14,382 nt of DNA from Spirochaetota bacterium (GTDB taxonomy: Bacteria; Spirochaetota; Spirochaetia; DTKZ01): positions 1 through 14,382 of the forward strand of contig JAKQWJ010000081.1 of assembly GCA_029562045.1 (NCBI GenBank). The letters run 5' to 3'. A program made the position numbers and the translations under genes. The notes below the pieces were generated by a model, which saw nothing but the letters and a program-made list of their open reading frames with translations, ran no database searches and was not told where the DNA came from. The stretch's first letter is position 1. Each line of letters opens with the position of its first letter. Below, one piece after another: positions 13,147-14,382 of the stretch.

Positions 13147-14382
13147 TCATGTGAGCGGCCACAGGACCGCGATGAGCGGGGCGAAGAGGGACGCCACCAG
13201 GGTCATCACCGTGATCAGGGTGTTCAGCGACGGACCCGCCGTGTCCTTGAAGGGGTCCCCCACCGTGTCCCCCACCACCGCCGCCTTGTGGGCGTCCGAC
13301 CCCGGTCCGCCGAACTCGCCGGCTTCGATGAGTTTTTTTGCGTTGTCCCAGGCGCCTCCGGCGTTGGCCATCAGAAGGGCGAAAACCACCCCGATGAAAA
13401 TCGCCCCGCCGAGAAAGCCCCCCAGGGCATGGGGACCCAGCAGGAACCCCACCAGAAGCGGCAGCCCAATGGCGATGAGGGCGGGCGCCAGGAGGGCCCG
13501 CAGCGCGCCCTGGGCGGCGATGGCGACGCAGCGGTTGTAGTCCGGGTGGGTCGTCCCCGCCAGGATTCCCGGAAAGGCGCGGAACTGCCGGCGGATCTCT
13601 TCGATCATGGTGAAGGCGTTCCGGGTCACCGCCAGCATGGTCAGCGCCGAGAAGAGAGGGGGGGCCAGAGACCCGAGAAAAACCCCCGCCAGCACGACGG
13701 GGTTCCGCAGGTCGATGGCGAAGGGGATTCCCTGCCGTTCGATGACCTCCGCGTAGGCGGAAAACAGGGCCAGGACCGTCAGGGCGGCGGCGCTGATGGC
13801 GAAGCCCTTGGTTATGGCTTTCGCGGTGTTGCCCGCCGAATCCAGGGTGTCGCAGCGCTCGATGATGTCGTAGGGCATTCCCGACATTTCCGCGATGCCC
13901 TTGGAGTTGTCCACGATGGGACCGTAGGCGTCGGCGGAGACGATCATGCCCGTCACCGACAGCATTCCCACCGCGGCGACGGATACACCGTAGACCCCGG
14001 GCATTCCAAAGGACACGGCGGCGTGGTAGGAAACCAGGGTCGCCGCGACGATGCCCAGCAGGGTGGGGGCCACGGATATGAGGCCGTAGCTGAAGCCGGT
14101 TATGATGTTGATGGCCGAACCGGAGGCCGAAACCCGGGCCACCTCCCGGACCGGCCGGCGCTCGTCGTTGGTGAAGTAGTCCGTGGTGAAGCCCATGAGG
14201 ACGCCGATGAGAAGTCCCGAGAGAGTGGCTATGAGCACACCCACATTGTAGCCCCCGACCAGAACGAGAACGACGGCGAAGCCGGCGAAGAGGATGCAGG
14301 TGATGACCGTGCCCCGGTTCAGGGCCGCCCCGGGCCTGCCGTTCTTCCCCACCCGGACGAACTGGATTCCCAGAAGGGAGGC
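13147..14382 (-). CDS. hppA: Membrane-bound H+-pumping pyrophosphatase, C-terminal part (partial)
   Basis: The 3' 411 codons of a gene that continues past the window edge (full length in the family is about 650-800 aa). The protein hydrolyses pyrophosphate and pumps H+ across the membrane. Diagnostic motifs are DAYGPIVDN, DTLDSAGNTAKA, ANAGGAWDNAKK and GDTVGDPFKDTAGPSLN near the C-terminus. At the position that separates K+-dependent from K+-independent enzymes, the sequence reads GNTAKAIT: Lys encoded at 13819-13821 and Thr at 13810-13812. This pair is the K+-independent pattern (K+-dependent enzymes have Ala at the first site), and Na+-pumping forms are K+-dependent. So this should be a proton pump. 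A GTG at 14352 is internal, not a start: the frame is open to 14382. It converges on oadG with 124 bp between. Confidence 0.95.
   Translation of the reverse strand, partial: ASLLGIQFVRVGKNGRPGAALNRGTVITCILFAGFAVVLVLVGGYNVGVLIATLSGLLIGVLMGFTTDYFTNDERRPVREVARVSASGSAINIITGFSYGLISVAPTLLGIVAATLVSYHAAVSFGMPGVYGVSVAAVGMLSVTGMIVSADAYGPIVDNSKGIAEMSGMPYDIIERCDTLDSAGNTAKAITKGFAISAAALTVLALFSAYAEVIERQGIPFAIDLRNPVVLAGVFLGSLAPPLFSALTMLAVTRNAFTMIEEIRRQFRAFPGILAGTTHPDYNRCVAIAAQGALRALLAPALIAIGLPLLVGFLLGPHALGGFLGGAIFIGVVFALLMANAGGAWDNAKKLIEAGEFGGPGSDAHKAAVVGDTVGDPFKDTAGPSLNTLITVMTLVASLFAPLIAVLWPLT

Noticed and set aside
11723..13540. A 605-codon open frame across oadB, oadG and part of hppA
   Set aside because: It is His/Gly/Arg-rich and runs over three well-supported genes on both strands. 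It is a shadow frame.
14350..14352. GTG at 14352 as the start of hppA
   Set aside because: The frame continues open to the window edge, and what remains is only the C-terminal half of the family, so this GTG is internal.

Overview
The window is GC-rich, gene-dense bacterial chromosome with no rRNA, tRNA, insertion sequence or CRISPR array that I can see. Two large proteins (2740-3219 and 10006-11592) resemble proteins I associate only with spirochaetes. The transport and bioenergetic genes (a lone UgpC-type ATPase, Na+ decarboxylase subunits, a membrane pyrophosphatase) suit a fermentative anaerobe. I therefore read it as a high-GC member of the Spirochaetota (Spirochaeta/Treponema-like or an uncultured relative), with moderate confidence.

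Layout. (1) 1-142: a 13-bp tandem repeat and a perfect 26-bp GC palindrome. (2) Minus strand: a lipoprotein solute-binding protein (1311-2537) followed by a UgpC/MalK-type ABC ATPase (143-1240), which has its own strong promoter. (3) Plus strand: an uncharacterised 159-aa protein (2740-3219). (4) Minus strand: a class I/II aminotransferase (3369-4667) with a good rho-independent terminator. (5) Plus strand: a KdpD-type histidine kinase lacking the usual N-terminal sensor (4691-6211), coupled to a KdpE-type response regulator (6204-6908). (6) Minus strand: an AI-2E/PerM-family membrane protein (6887-8002), overlapping kdpE tail to tail. (7) Plus strand: a lipoprotein (8081-8908), overlapping tail to tail with a minus-strand QueG-like iron-sulfur/cobalamin protein (8889-9917). 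(8) Plus strand: a 528-aa DUF5312-like protein (10006-11592), then oadB (11676-12854) and a 49-aa oadG (12873-13022). (9) Minus strand: the 3' part of a proton-pumping membrane pyrophosphatase gene, hppA (13147 to the window edge).

Most genes are single or paired units on alternating strands, so promoters are easy to look for. Five starts (2537-, 2740+, 4667-, 4691+, 10006+) have a sigma70-like -10 box ending only 6-9 nt before the ATG, and none has a clear Shine-Dalgarno site. This predicts leaderless or nearly leaderless mRNAs. The other starts I examined mostly have strong GGAGG-type ribosome sites at normal spacing. The aminotransferase and kdpD promoters overlap so closely (23 bp between start codons, overlapping -10 boxes) that they should exclude one another.

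Functionally, oadB-oadG and hppA point to an energy economy built on Na+ and H+ gradients. The pyrophosphatase carries the Lys/Thr pair of the K+-independent, H+-pumping class. The kinase/regulator pair has no kdpFABC nearby and lacks the domain that senses K+ and c-di-AMP in KdpD, so its signal and targets may differ from classical Kdp. I see no defence system or clear novel gene cluster. The most notable features are the promoter architecture, the truncated KdpD, the QueG-like protein with Asn in place of a key Asp, and the two uncharacterised proteins.
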